Below, piece after piece: positions 33,308 through 41,475 of a stretch of DNA of 64,000 bases. Source of the stretch: a bacterium (GTDB lineage Bacteria > Bdellovibrionota_C > UBA2361 > RFPC01); contig JAUIBK010000003.1 in NCBI GenBank assembly GCA_030428205.1, positions 1-64,000 on the forward strand, read 5' to 3'. The first letter of the stretch is position 1. Each line of letters starts with the position of its first letter. A model generated the notes under the pieces. The model did no database searches. It had not been told where the DNA came from and worked only from the letters and a program-made list of their open reading frames with translations. The translations under genes were made by a program, and so were the position numbers.

Positions 33308-34969
33308 ATGGGGATATCAATGCAACACCCTCATCCTTTTTCCAACAAACAGGATATGCCGGATGTTGAGCCTCCACGCTCATATGATCGTAGGACTCTC
33401 TTGTCTCGCTTGTTGCACTGCCGAACTTCCTTCATTCTCTCTCTCTTCTCAGGCATTCTCGTAGGAGCCGCTTTCCCCCCACTTCAATGGTGGCCACTGT
33501 GCTTTCTTGGTCTCATACTCCTCTCCTACCAACTCCTTCACGACAACCAGACTTCCCCTCTTTCAAGCGCTGTTCACTTTTTTCTTTTTTCGTTCGCTAC
33601 TCTCCTTGTTGGTTTTTACTGGTTGCCAGTACCACTTAACACGATCTTTGGATTACGTTTTCCTGTCGGAATTCCCGCGACAATTCTCTTTGCAAGTCTA
33701 TACGCCCTCCCCTACGGCCTTTCAGGATACTGCTGGTCCCACCTACAAAAGAGAATGAGTGGCGTTGAACAACTCAAATCATTCTCTTTCCTCTTTTTAG
33801 CTACATACCTCATCGGCATTGAGCAGATCATCCCTCGGCCCGGGAATTGGAGTTACGTGATGGCCGTAGGATCTGACCCATACCTTCTAGCCTCAGCATC
33901 AGTTTTTGGCACCCTTGGATGGCAATGTATTTTCAATATCTTCGTTACGTTTATCGCCCAACTCGCTCTTACTTCACCATCAAAAGCTTACTTTCTCAAA
34001 TGCTCTAGTGTGGCGCTCTTGGTGTTCTGTTGCACAACATATGGAGTTGGCTACTCCAGGCTCTCAAGCCTTAAAGAAATCTATCATGGAAGGCAGCCTG
34101 TCGCTCTTATGCAAAACAATATGAACGTCTCTCAACGACTGGTTGTCGAACATGGAAATGCAAAGATGCGGGCGCTCCAATGGAAAGCTCATATGACTCA
34201 AAAAAGACTTGTGGATCAAGTCGCTAAGGCACAAGAGAGAACAACTCGAGATGCTCTGGGAAGGAAACGAGAGCTATGGGTTGTATGGCCAGAGACAGAG
34301 ATGCTCCAGCCAATGTTTCAAGACAGCAAAGTAGAAAATCGAGCAAAGGGGTGGATAACAAAAACTACAGGTTTGCACTTTCTCGGCGGTGGCGAGGAAA
34401 CCTCAATGGAGTTTGGCAACAAAAAGCGAAAGGCATCTTATAATGTTATAGGGTTATTTAATAAAGATGGATATGTTGAACACTACCGAAAAATTATTCG
34501 ATTTCCTTTTGGTGAGTATGTCCCTGGAGATTCTCTCTATCCTGAAATCTATGATCACATCCCCGAAATACCACTTTCGGGACTAAGCACGGACTACAAG
34601 CTTCTTCCTCACCCTGACCCAAATGGCCCTGTATTCATACCTGCAATATGCTACGAGATACTCTTTAGCTCTCACTTGAAGAAGTTTATTCGAAAAGCTC
34701 ATCAGCTCTATCCAACTCGAGAACTTGTTCTTGTAAACCTATCAAGTGATGCATGGTATGGAGACACCTCGGAACCACACCTGCATGCCTTTCTTGCACG
34801 ATGGCAAGCAGCATCACTCGCATTACCTCTATTACGCTCAACGAACACTGGCTTTTCTGAGGTTGTTGCTCCTTGGGGAGAAGTCCTCGCTACAGGCCCA
34901 AGAAATAAGAGAGCTGTTATATATGGGGAGTTGCCAGTAAAGCAGACCTACTACGAAAAGAGTGCTTGA
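33308..34969 (+). CDS. lnt: Apolipoprotein N-acyltransferase
   Basis: The 553-residue protein has ~6-8 N-terminal membrane helices and a C-terminal nitrilase-fold domain with the catalytic triad Glu329 (W-P-E-T-E), Lys395 (Y-R-K-I-I-R-F-P-F-G-E-Y-V-P) and Cys448 (A-I-C-Y-E). It adds the third acyl chain to lipoproteins at the periplasmic face of the inner membrane, a feature of diderms. Two in-frame Met (33320, 33356) are alternative starts; 33320 has GGGG at good spacing. An R-R-G-N-like W-x-x-L-R usually seen at the C-terminus is changed to F-L-A-R-W-Q. Confidence 0.93.
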   Translation: MGISMQHPHPFSNKQDMPDVEPPRSYDRRTLLSRLLHCRTSFILSLFSGILVGAAFPPLQWWPLCFLGLILLSYQLLHDNQTSPLSSAVHFFLFSFATLLVGFYWLPVPLNTIFGLRFPVGIPATILFASLYALPYGLSGYCWSHLQKRMSGVEQLKSFSFLFLATYLIGIEQIIPRPGNWSYVMAVGSDPYLLASASVFGTLGWQCIFNIFVTFIAQLALTSPSKAYFLKCSSVALLVFCCTTYGVGYSRLSSLKEIYHGRQPVALMQNNMNVSQRLVVEHGNAKMRALQWKAHMTQKRLVDQVAKAQERTTRDALGRKRELWVVWPETEMLQPMFQDSKVENRAKGWITKTTGLHFLGGGEETSMEFGNKKRKASYNVIGLFNKDGYVEHYRKIIRFPFGEYVPGDSLYPEIYDHIPEIPLSGLSTDYKLLPHPDPNGPVFIPAICYEILFSSHLKKFIRKAHQLYPTRELVLVNLSSDAWYGDTSEPHLHAFLARWQAASLALPLLRSTNTGFSEVVAPWGEVLATGPRNKRAVIYGELPVKQTYYEKSA

Positions 34970-34974
34970 TACAC

Positions 34975-35493
34975 TCATTTAGCCCTCTTGAGACGACCCT
35001 GTGTAGGTGCTTTTCCAGATGCAAAGAAACGGAGAAACTTTACCCAAACCGACCAAGGTCGAATTCGAGGTTCATTTCCCAGTGCCATATCCACTCTCGT
35101 AAGGGCATCTTCAATCAACGCATCGTGAAGAGGTCGATAAATAAGAGGCCAAAGGATCAGAGCTGAGCTATGAATCCTCATATCAATCGTATGAGTTAAT
35201 GTTGTGGTTTGCTCATCTTTTGAAGTTATTTCGAGGTAGTGAACGCCATCAAACCCTTTTGGTCCTGTAAATCGAAAGACTAACTTTTCGTTTGGAAAAT
35301 ACTCTTCGACGTCATACCGAATCGGCCCGTGCCCGCCACTTGCACCAACGACCAGCCCCTTATCAAAGCGCATCGCCGGCCAAACTTGGTATGGCCAAAC
35401 TTGATCATGTTCACTAGAGAGTTGACCTACAAGATTTCCGAGAGTGGAGCGGTCTGTAGTATAGTCACGCGAGTGGACATTGAGTATCTGCAT
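34975..35493 (-). CDS. SRPBCC (START-like) family protein
   Basis: The 172-residue protein has the pattern of the Bet v1/polyketide-cyclase fold: an N-terminal strand, helices with D-Q-V-W-P, strands Y-D-V-E-E-Y-F-P-N-E-K-L-V-F-R-F and H-Y-L-E-I-T, and a long C-terminal helix (P-L-H-D-A-L-I-E-D-A-L-T-R-V). Such proteins bind small hydrophobic ligands. It is convergent with lnt (5 nt apart) and 9 nt downstream of the lipoprotein gene. The ligand is unknown. Confidence 0.75.
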   Translation of the reverse strand: MQILNVHSRDYTTDRSTLGNLVGQLSSEHDQVWPYQVWPAMRFDKGLVVGASGGHGPIRYDVEEYFPNEKLVFRFTGPKGFDGVHYLEITSKDEQTTTLTHTIDMRIHSSALILWPLIYRPLHDALIEDALTRVDMALGNEPRIRPWSVWVKFLRFFASGKAPTQGRLKRAK

Positions 35494-35502
35494 AAGAACA
35501 GT

Positions 35503-35919
35503 TTATGCACTTGGATGCTTCACGTCCATCTTTAGATCAATAAGACCAGTTTTAGGATGTTGATAACTCGGAATACCTATCTCTAACTGAGAATCGACCA
35601 ACTCGTCTCCATCTTGCCAGGTCTCTTTATCAAAGCTGATCCAACGCTTATAGGCGTAAACATCTCTATCAAGGCGGGCATAGACGGTTTTATCCGCTCC
35701 TTCTGAGAAGAGATCACCTCGAATGAGTACACGAAGCGGTATCGGCTCTCCCTTAGGAAAGAAGAGAACAAACTCTTCCTCCTCTGGTACTTCCTCACCA
35801 AATTGAACAACTTTCATCTCAGCGAACGACTCGCTTGAGGGTTTAAGAACATGGCTACAGCCAGCTTGTAATGCAATAACAAGCGCTAAGAGAACCGCTG
35901 AGGCGATTTTATTTTTCAT
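35503..35919 (-). CDS. Small lipoprotein of unknown function
   Basis: The 138-residue product has a lipoprotein signal peptide: M-K-N-K, a hydrophobic core and the lipobox A-G-C21. The mature part is beta-rich with an acidic stretch (G-E-E-V-P-E-E-E-E-F). It is likely anchored to a membrane facing the periplasm and would be acylated through Lnt. It precedes the SRPBCC gene in the same direction by 9 nt, so they are probably co-transcribed. No family recognised. Confidence 0.78.
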   Translation of the reverse strand: MKNKIASAVLLALVIALQAGCSHVLKPSSESFAEMKVVQFGEEVPEEEEFVLFFPKGEPIPLRVLIRGDLFSEGADKTVYARLDRDVYAYKRWISFDKETWQDGDELVDSQLEIGIPSYQHPKTGLIDLKMDVKHPSA

Positions 35920-35990
35920 ACTTCGTCCTTATAAGATTTTGAAGGCGTTATACGCCACCTACCGCTTAGACGCGCGGTAAAGAGAAGTAT

Positions 35991-36593
35991 TCAAAATCGT
36001 AAACTTTTCGGAGCAAACCGTACAATTTGTTGAGGAATACAGAGAGAGAGGTCAGACAGCCGCATCTTGAGGTAGTCAAGATCGAGATCCGAGATACTCT
36101 CAAAGATTGATTTTAAGTCATCGAGATCTTGAAATCTCTCAGGTGAATTTCTCAGCGCATAACACTTAGCGAGAATAAGATCCTCAGGCGTAATCACAGG
36201 TACTTTCGCAAACTGTAGGTCAATCAGATTGAACTGTGCTCTTTGAACAGCTTCAGAGATCCATGGGAGGTCGGGAAGAAGAACATCTACAATTCCCGTT
36301 GAGGCTCCGACTTCCGGCTTGGAGGTTACAAGACAGATTGAGTTTCGATCTGGTTCACCATCTCCACGTGGAATAAACGCGACAACCGGCTTAAGACCAA
36401 CATCGGAAATACATTGTGAGGCGACATTTTTTGAGTCCTCAAGCCTATGAGCAACAAGTGCAAAATCAACGTCCCGTGTAAAACGCTCCTGGGCTCGGTA
36501 GAGGCTAGCAGCATGACCACCGATGAGACAAAAATCACACTCAGCGCTTGCTAAGGCCTTCACCATTTCTTGTAAAACTTTAAGAGGCGTCAC
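35991..36593 (-). CDS. Nucleotidyltransferase-fold protein (AbiEii/MNT-like)
   Basis: The 200-residue protein has the nucleotidyltransferase signature I-G-G-H-A-A-S-L with Gly25-Gly26, followed by R-D-V-D-F-A-L in which Asp41 and Asp43 form the metal site. C-terminal helices include the E-D-L-I-L-A-K-C-Y-A-L-R segment seen in AbiEii and related substrate-binding domains. Its start overlaps the wHTH gene stop (ATGA). This layout resembles AbiE-type or MNT/HEPN-type toxin-antitoxin modules, in which the transferase is the toxin. The toxin role is inferred from context. Confidence 0.8.
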   Translation of the reverse strand: MTPLKVLQEMVKALASAECDFCLIGGHAASLYRAQERFTRDVDFALVAHRLEDSKNVASQCISDVGLKPVVAFIPRGDGEPDRNSICLVTSKPEVGASTGIVDVLLPDLPWISEAVQRAQFNLIDLQFAKVPVITPEDLILAKCYALRNSPERFQDLDDLKSIFESISDLDLDYLKMRLSDLSLCIPQQIVRFAPKSLRF

Positions 36594-36967
36594 TCCTCCC
36601 CCTCTTTTACTGTCGCATAAAAGGAGAACATCTCATCCATGGCAGAAAGCCGCTCATACGCTCCCTTGCTTAACCGACCTGCTCTCTCCTCGAGAGATCT
36701 TGCTTCATAAACTCGAAAGAATTGGCTAAGGACTTCAGCCTCATCGTCAGGGAGAGAAATGGAAAAACATCTTCGGTTTTTGATCTTCGCTTCCTCCAAA
36801 ACCCCAAGTACACCAAGTCGCCGGAGTATATCTGAGACTCCTGAGGGGGAAAGGGAGTAGTCGGTAGCTAGCTCTCGTAAGTGTCGGGGCTCCTTACTCA
36901 CAAGAAGCCCACGCACTAACTTCATAGCTGGCTGATCTCCCAGCATTTTTACCAATGAGGGGGGCAT
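36590..36967 (-). CDS. Winged-helix regulator paired with the nucleotidyltransferase
   Basis: The 125-residue protein has an ArsR/MarR-like winged helix (L-R-E-L-A-T-D-Y-S-L-S-P-S-G-V-S-D-I-L-R-R-L, residues ~29-50, then a basic wing K-I-K-N-R-R-C-F-S-I). A charged C-terminal helix follows. It overlaps the nucleotidyltransferase by 4 nt and is the first gene of the pair. A strong promoter sits so close to the ATG that the message is probably leaderless. It likely represses its own operon. Confidence 0.78.
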   Translation of the reverse strand: MPPSLVKMLGDQPAMKLVRGLLVSKEPRHLRELATDYSLSPSGVSDILRRLGVLGVLEEAKIKNRRCFSISLPDDEAEVLSQFFRVYEARSLEERAGRLSKGAYERLSAMDEMFSFYATVKEGEE

Positions 36968-36973
36968 ATATAA

Positions 36974-37002
36974 ATTGTACGATTTTTCGAACGTTTTATC
37001 AA
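36974..37002 (-). promoter_or_regulatory. Sigma-70-type promoter of the wHTH/nucleotidyltransferase pair
   Basis: TTGATA (-35, 36997-37002) and TACAAT (-10, 36974-36979) are exactly 17 nt apart on the minus strand. Six nt separate the -10 from the ATG at 36967. A small palindrome (TTCGAA) lies in the spacer. Confidence 0.65.
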
Positions 37003-37094
37003 TGCCTCAACACCTGGCTAGGCGATAAAACATCCTCTCTTAACAGTAGGTTACTCTTGTTTCTCACTCCGCCTGCGCATCTCAGCCCAAAGAA

Positions 37095-37123
37095 TTGATC
37101 TTTACCTCAAGAACCTATATAAA
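37095..37123 (+). promoter_or_regulatory. Sigma-70-type promoter of rpmH-rnpA-yidD-yidC
   Basis: TTGATC (-35, 37095-37100), a 17-nt spacer and TATAAA (-10, 37118-37123) lie 90 nt before the rpmH start. No DnaA boxes were seen here. Confidence 0.65.
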
Positions 37124-37213
37124 ATCACTTCTCAATTTTAATGAGAATATTCAGCAGTGCCCAACAGTTACCCCCTAGAGGGAGGGCGCAATTTAGACTA
37201 GCGGATTTGAACC

Positions 37214-37375
37214 ATGAAACGTACGTATCAACCAAGCAATAAGAGTCGCCACTCGACACACGGGTTCCGCGCACGGATGTCTACAAAAGCAGGACGTAAA
37301 GTTATCAACGCTCGCCGGAAGAAAGGTCGTCGTCGTGTAGCTGTTGTTACTCCTCGCAAAGGACATTATCGCTAG
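37214..37375 (+). CDS. rpmH: 50S ribosomal protein L34
   Basis: A 53-residue frame begins M-K-R-T-Y-Q-P-S, the invariant L34 start, and continues with [17 protein letters not shown] and R-R-K-K-G-R-R-R. The tail [12 protein letters not shown] is slightly longer than in E. coli (46 residues). It is the first gene of the classical rpmH-rnpA-yidD-yidC order, with rnpA starting 9 nt later. dnaA is not upstream here. Confidence 0.98.
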   Translation: MKRTYQPSNKSRHSTHGFRARMSTKAGRKVINARRKKGRRRVAVVTPRKGHYR

Positions 37376-37384
37376 GCCACACCT

Positions 37385-37774
37385 GTGCCACAAAGCAAAC
37401 AACCCCCTGATCAAACAAAACGGGATTACTCGTACCCGCCGTCCTGTCGTATTAAACGACGACCAGAGATTCTTGAACTACAACAGAAAGGGAACAAACT
37501 TTTCTCACGTCACTTTGTAATCCTCGTTAGCCCTTCAGAGCGATTTGAGAGTAGGCTTGCCGTTACGATCACAAAGAAAGTCCACAAACGAGCCGTTATG
37601 AGAAACAGTATCAAAAGGAAGGTTCGAGAAGTCTTTCGGCTCTATCGCTCAAAGCTGGCTGGGAGCTTTGACATCCTTGTAATCGCACGTAAGAATGCGT
37701 TCGAAGTAGATTTTTTTAATGTACGAAGAGAGCTTCTCGGTGCATTGCACCACGGAGGGTTCTTGCGTTCGTAA
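37385..37774 (+). CDS. rnpA: Ribonuclease P protein component
   Basis: The 129-residue basic protein shows R-L-A-V-T-I-T-K-K-V-H-K-R-A-V and the signature R-N-S-I-K-R-K-V-R-E-V-F-R, which contacts precursor tRNA and RNase P RNA. Translation starts at a GTG at 37385. A ~20-residue N-terminal extension (rich in Pro, Gln, Tyr) precedes the usual first strand. The C-terminus is normal. It sits between rpmH and yidD. Confidence 0.95.
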   Translation: MPQSKQPPDQTKRDYSYPPSCRIKRRPEILELQQKGNKLFSRHFVILVSPSERFESRLAVTITKKVHKRAVMRNSIKRKVREVFRLYRSKLAGSFDILVIARKNAFEVDFFNVRRELLGALHHGGFLRS

Positions 37775-37799
37775 ATCACGAAGAGAACTTCAATAAGGC

Positions 37800-38063
37800 A
37801 TGTCACTCTACCGAAACGTACTCCACTTTACCGTACGCACCTTACACAAAGCATATAAGGTAGGTATCTCGCCATTCCTTGGAAATCACTGTCGGTTCTA
37901 TCCATCGTGCTCAGACTACACCAAGGAAGCCATCGAAACTCATGGACTCCTCAAGGGGGGAGGTTTGAGTACTTTGAGAATTTTACGTTGTCACCCGTTT
38001 TGTGAAGGAGGCTGCGACCCAGTTCCTCCCTCTACAACACCTCATAAAGAAAGAAGAGTATGA
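37800..38063 (+). CDS. yidD: Membrane protein insertion efficiency factor YidD
   Basis: The 87-residue protein has the family core Y-K-V-G-I-S-P-F-L-G-x-x-C-R-F-Y-P-S-C-S-D-Y and the C-terminal C-H-P-F-C-E-G-G-C-D-P-V-P. YidD aids YidC-dependent insertion at the inner membrane. Its stop overlaps the yidC start (ATGA). Confidence 0.97.
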   Translation: MSLYRNVLHFTVRTLHKAYKVGISPFLGNHCRFYPSCSDYTKEAIETHGLLKGGGLSTLRILRCHPFCEGGCDPVPPSTTPHKERRV

Positions 38064-39817
38064 ACTCAGGAACGAATCCATTTGAAGATCGAAAAACCGT
38101 CTTTGCTGTTTTTCTCTGCCTAGTTGTTGTGATGTGGTACTCCGAGGCATTCCTCAAGGATCCTCGCCCCCTTCTTCAACAAGAACCGCAAACAACAGGG
38201 CAACAACAGGTGCCACAAACACCCGGCACCACTCAACAACAGGTAGTTTCCCAACCTCAACAGCAAGTTGTTCTAAACCAGATTCAACCAATCGCACCAG
38301 GAACAACGAACACGACAGCACCATCACTGAGCGATCTCACTGGGAGCGGAGTGCTCAAAATCAAAAGTCCCAAATATGAAGCTGAGCTTTCGCTGCTCGG
38401 TGGAAGACTCCTTCACTACCGGCTCGTAGAGCACAAAAAAGAGCTCGGTGGCGAAGAGCTCCTCGATCTTATCTCCACCGACGGCAAACTTGGCTACCCC
38501 CTTGGCCTCTCATGGAGTGGGATTTCAGATAACGACATCACATATACTGTCTCTGGTGCAACCACCGGTGTAACGCGGCAAGGAGACCTCTTTACTCTCC
38601 AAAAGGGCAAAGAGCTCCGTCTTATTCTTGAGGGAAGCCACCCTCAGGACCCACGCACGATAACAAAGACATTCGTCTTTCGACCTGACAGCAACATGCT
38701 CGGTGTTGAAGCTCGCTTGAGCGAAGCAACACAAGACGGCTCGAAGCTTGCTCTCTCGTGGACAACAACCATGACAACCGAGGAACTCAACAGCAGCTAC
38801 AACCCTCCCCAAGTCCAGTGGCTCTCAGCTTCTAACGACTTAGAGCGCCTTCCACTCCTTGACCTCGAAAGCGCTGATGATAAGCCCGATAGCACAAAAT
38901 GGATTAGTATCGGAGACAAGTACTTCGCAGCCACGCTTACACGCCAGGAAGAAACAGAGCTTTCTAAGGCAAACTATCAACAAAACGGCGAAAGCTACGT
39001 AATCTCGCTTAACGGGGACCAACAAATTGGTAACTTTGAAATCTATATCGGCCCTAAGAAATACGGCACCCTTGAAAAACTGAAACACGAGCTCCACCGC
39101 ACCGTAGATCTCGGCTTCTTCTCATTCCTCTCTCTACCTCTTCTTACGCTCATTCACTTCTTTTATGACATCATGGGCAACTACGGATTGGCTATTATTC
39201 TACTCACCCTTCTGATCAAGACGGTCTTTTTGCCTCTCAACGTCATTAGCTTTCGCTCGATGAAAGCAATGCAACAGCTCCAACCAGAGATCAAAGCATT
39301 AAGAGAACGAGTAAAAGATCCAACCCAGCTCAATCAAGAGATGATGGCGCTTTACAAAAAGCGCGGCGTAAACCCAATGGGTGGTTGTCTTCCGATGATT
39401 CCTGTCTTTTTTGGTCTCTATACAGCACTCCTTAACTCCGTTGACCTCAGACACGCTCCATTTGCTCTTTGGATTACCGATCTCTCTGCCCCTGAAAATC
39501 TACAGATGTTCGGCATCGGTGTTCCCGTCATGCTGCTTCTCATGGGAGCAAGTATGATGCTCCAACAGCTGCTTACTCCTTCTGCTATGGATCCTCAGCA
39601 AAAGAAGATTATGTTGATGATGCCTGTGGTTTTCACCGTGATGTTTATCATCTTCCCATTTCCATCTGGGCTCGTGCTCTACTGGCTCGTGAACAACACA
39701 ATCTCGATTGTACAACAGGCTTACCTGCGCTCAGACAAAGGTGTTCATCCACTACGCCCAACGGTATTGGCGAGTGTGGGGATATTGGGATTTGGGTGGT
39801 TCTTAACACAAATCTAA
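38060..39817 (+). CDS. yidC: Membrane protein insertase YidC
   Basis: The 585-residue protein has an N-terminal membrane anchor, a Gln/Thr/Pro-rich linker (about 32-85), a large periplasmic beta domain (~95-340) typical of Gram-negative YidC, and the five-helix core with F-R-S-M-K-A-M-Q-Q-L-Q-P-E-I-K, M-G-G-C-L-P-M-I-P-V-F-F-G-L-Y and S-G-L-V-L-Y-W-L-V-N-N. It inserts membrane proteins alone or with SecYEG. The linker is unusually rich in Gln-Gln runs. A terminator-like repeat relic follows 118 nt downstream. Confidence 0.97.
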   Translation: MNSGTNPFEDRKTVFAVFLCLVVVMWYSEAFLKDPRPLLQQEPQTTGQQQVPQTPGTTQQQVVSQPQQQVVLNQIQPIAPGTTNTTAPSLSDLTGSGVLKIKSPKYEAELSLLGGRLLHYRLVEHKKELGGEELLDLISTDGKLGYPLGLSWSGISDNDITYTVSGATTGVTRQGDLFTLQKGKELRLILEGSHPQDPRTITKTFVFRPDSNMLGVEARLSEATQDGSKLALSWTTTMTTEELNSSYNPPQVQWLSASNDLERLPLLDLESADDKPDSTKWISIGDKYFAATLTRQEETELSKANYQQNGESYVISLNGDQQIGNFEIYIGPKKYGTLEKLKHELHRTVDLGFFSFLSLPLLTLIHFFYDIMGNYGLAIILLTLLIKTVFLPLNVISFRSMKAMQQLQPEIKALRERVKDPTQLNQEMMALYKKRGVNPMGGCLPMIPVFFGLYTALLNSVDLRHAPFALWITDLSAPENLQMFGIGVPVMLLLMGASMMLQQLLTPSAMDPQQKKIMLMMPVVFTVMFIIFPFPSGLVLYWLVNNTISIVQQAYLRSDKGVHPLRPTVLASVGILGFGWFLTQI

Positions 39818-39935
39818 AACAACATCGCCGCATGAAAACCACCTGGTCCTAGACCTTGGCATCGAGACCGACCATGAGTCCTCTGGATCGGGTCAATCCC
39901 AAAAGAGTCTACAGATCGTGTGGTTAGAAATTTAC

Positions 39936-39960
39936 AACGCGTACTTCGCGTTATTTTTTT
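39936..39960 (+). terminator. Intrinsic terminator built from a repeat relic
   Basis: AACGCG-TACTT-CGCGTT followed by A and seven T (39954-39960). The stem and loop are the outer end of the CGCGAAGTA repeat family (compare GTACTTCGCGTTAT in the other copies), folded back on itself. It follows the rpmH-yidC operon and would end its transcripts. Confidence 0.7.
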
Positions 39961-40095
39961 CTAAAGCGCCTACAGGAAATGTCCGGTCTAAGTCAAAGTC
40001 CCTCCTTCTCTCAAGTTACGGAGCAGAAACCAAGATCTAAGAGCAGATAGATCCGGTGGTGGTCTTTTTCTTTCAGATTGCTATAGAATAGTACA

Positions 40096-41475
40096 ATGAC
40101 CTCAACCACCATCGCAGCACTTGCTACCTCCCCCGCACCAGCAGGAATCGCTGTGATTCGCGTCAGTGGTCCTGATACAAAACGAGCCCTTTCAGCCCTC
40201 TTTCGAGCAAAGCAAAATCCTGTTCAATCACCGCGTAAAATGATCTATGGACACCTCATTGATTATAAAACAGGAGAGGTGATTGACCATGCCCTAGCCG
40301 TCTATATGCCAAATCCCTACAGTTTTACTGGTGAAGATGTTGCGGAGTTTCAGTTTCACGGAAGCCCACTGCTTGTGCAAAAAATGCTTCGCTCCCTTTT
40401 TGCTTTTGGTGCAAGTCCAGCAGAACCAGGAGAGTTTACAAAACGTGCTTTTCTCAATGGCAAACTCGACCTGGTGCAAGCTGAAGCAATAGCTGATGTG
40501 ATAGAAGCTTCCAGTGAGCGCGCTCTTCAGCTCGCAACCGAACAACTCAAAGGCGCACTGAGTTCGGCGCTCTCTGCTATTGGAGAACCTCTTCGTGACA
40601 CCTTAGCAGAGCTCGAAGCGCATATCGACTTTCCCGAGGAGGACATCACACCTGAGAGTCTTGGAGCAATACAAAGTCAACTTCAAGATGCAAAAAAAGA
40701 AATCTCCTCCCTACTTGGTACCCACTCCTATGGCGCACTTGTCAAAGAGGGTTTTCACATCCTACTCTGCGGTGCTCCAAACGCTGGCAAATCAAGCTTA
40801 CTCAACAAGCTTGTAGGGAAAAAGCGCGCTATTGTTACCGAGATCTCTGGGACAACTCGAGATCTAATTGAAGAATCAGCAACCCTTCATGGATACCGGT
40901 TTGTTTTTTGCGACTCTGCTGGGCTTGTCGATACAGACGATAAAGTCGAACAGATCGGGATCGAGCTAGCAAAAGAGAAGATTCCTTGGGCAGACCTCGT
41001 TCTCCTTGTTGTTGATTCAACGGAAACTGATGGTAAATGGCAAGAAGCTTTAGAACTTATTCGTCCACAAGCAAAAAAGATCTGGATGGTTGTCAATAAG
41101 ATCGATCTTAATCCGAGCGCTATTGGCCAAATTTTCTGCGAGAGTACTATCTGTCACCGCAACTTCTACATATCAGCAGAAACGAACTCTGGGCTTGATG
41201 GATTACGCGAAGCATTCGTTGATGAGGTTGCAAACACGAAAAGCGAGCAATCTGAAGCAAGTGATATCGTTACTCACGAGCGCCACCGAACCTGCCTTGA
41301 GCGCGCACAAGAAGGGCTCTCTCACGCAATAGACGCGATGCAAAACGGCAGCCCAACAGAAGTTGCCTGTGCTGAGATTCGAACAGCGCTTACAGCTCTC
41401 GAAGAAATTATCGGAAAAACATATACTGAGGATATACTCGGAAGAATCTTTGCAAAATTTTGCATAGGAAAGTAA
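40096..41475 (+). CDS. mnmE: tRNA modification GTPase MnmE
   Basis: The 459-residue protein has the N-terminal THF-binding domain (I-A-A-L-A-T-S-P-A-P-A-G-I-A-V-I-R-V-S-G), the helical domain and an inserted G domain with G1 G-A-P-N-A-G-K-S at 226-233, G2 G-T-T-R-D, G3 D-S-A-G and G4 N-K-I-D. It ends with the catalytic C-I-G-K. With MnmG it installs the (c)mnm5 group on wobble U. It has no Shine-Dalgarno and a TATAGA/TAGAAT hexamer 6-8 nt before the ATG, which suggests a leaderless message. Confidence 0.97.
   Translation: MTSTTIAALATSPAPAGIAVIRVSGPDTKRALSALFRAKQNPVQSPRKMIYGHLIDYKTGEVIDHALAVYMPNPYSFTGEDVAEFQFHGSPLLVQKMLRSLFAFGASPAEPGEFTKRAFLNGKLDLVQAEAIADVIEASSERALQLATEQLKGALSSALSAIGEPLRDTLAELEAHIDFPEEDITPESLGAIQSQLQDAKKEISSLLGTHSYGALVKEGFHILLCGAPNAGKSSLLNKLVGKKRAIVTEISGTTRDLIEESATLHGYRFVFCDSAGLVDTDDKVEQIGIELAKEKIPWADLVLLVVDSTETDGKWQEALELIRPQAKKIWMVVNKIDLNPSAIGQIFCESTICHRNFYISAETNSGLDGLREAFVDEVANTKSEQSEASDIVTHERHRTCLERAQEGLSHAIDAMQNGSPTEVACAEIRTALTALEEIIGKTYTEDILGRIFAKFCIGK

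Noticed and set aside
36968-37213. Possible oriC next to rpmH
   Set aside because: rpmH often lies near dnaA and oriC, but no DnaA-box cluster, no AT-rich unwinding element and no dnaA gene were seen; the stretch holds two promoters.
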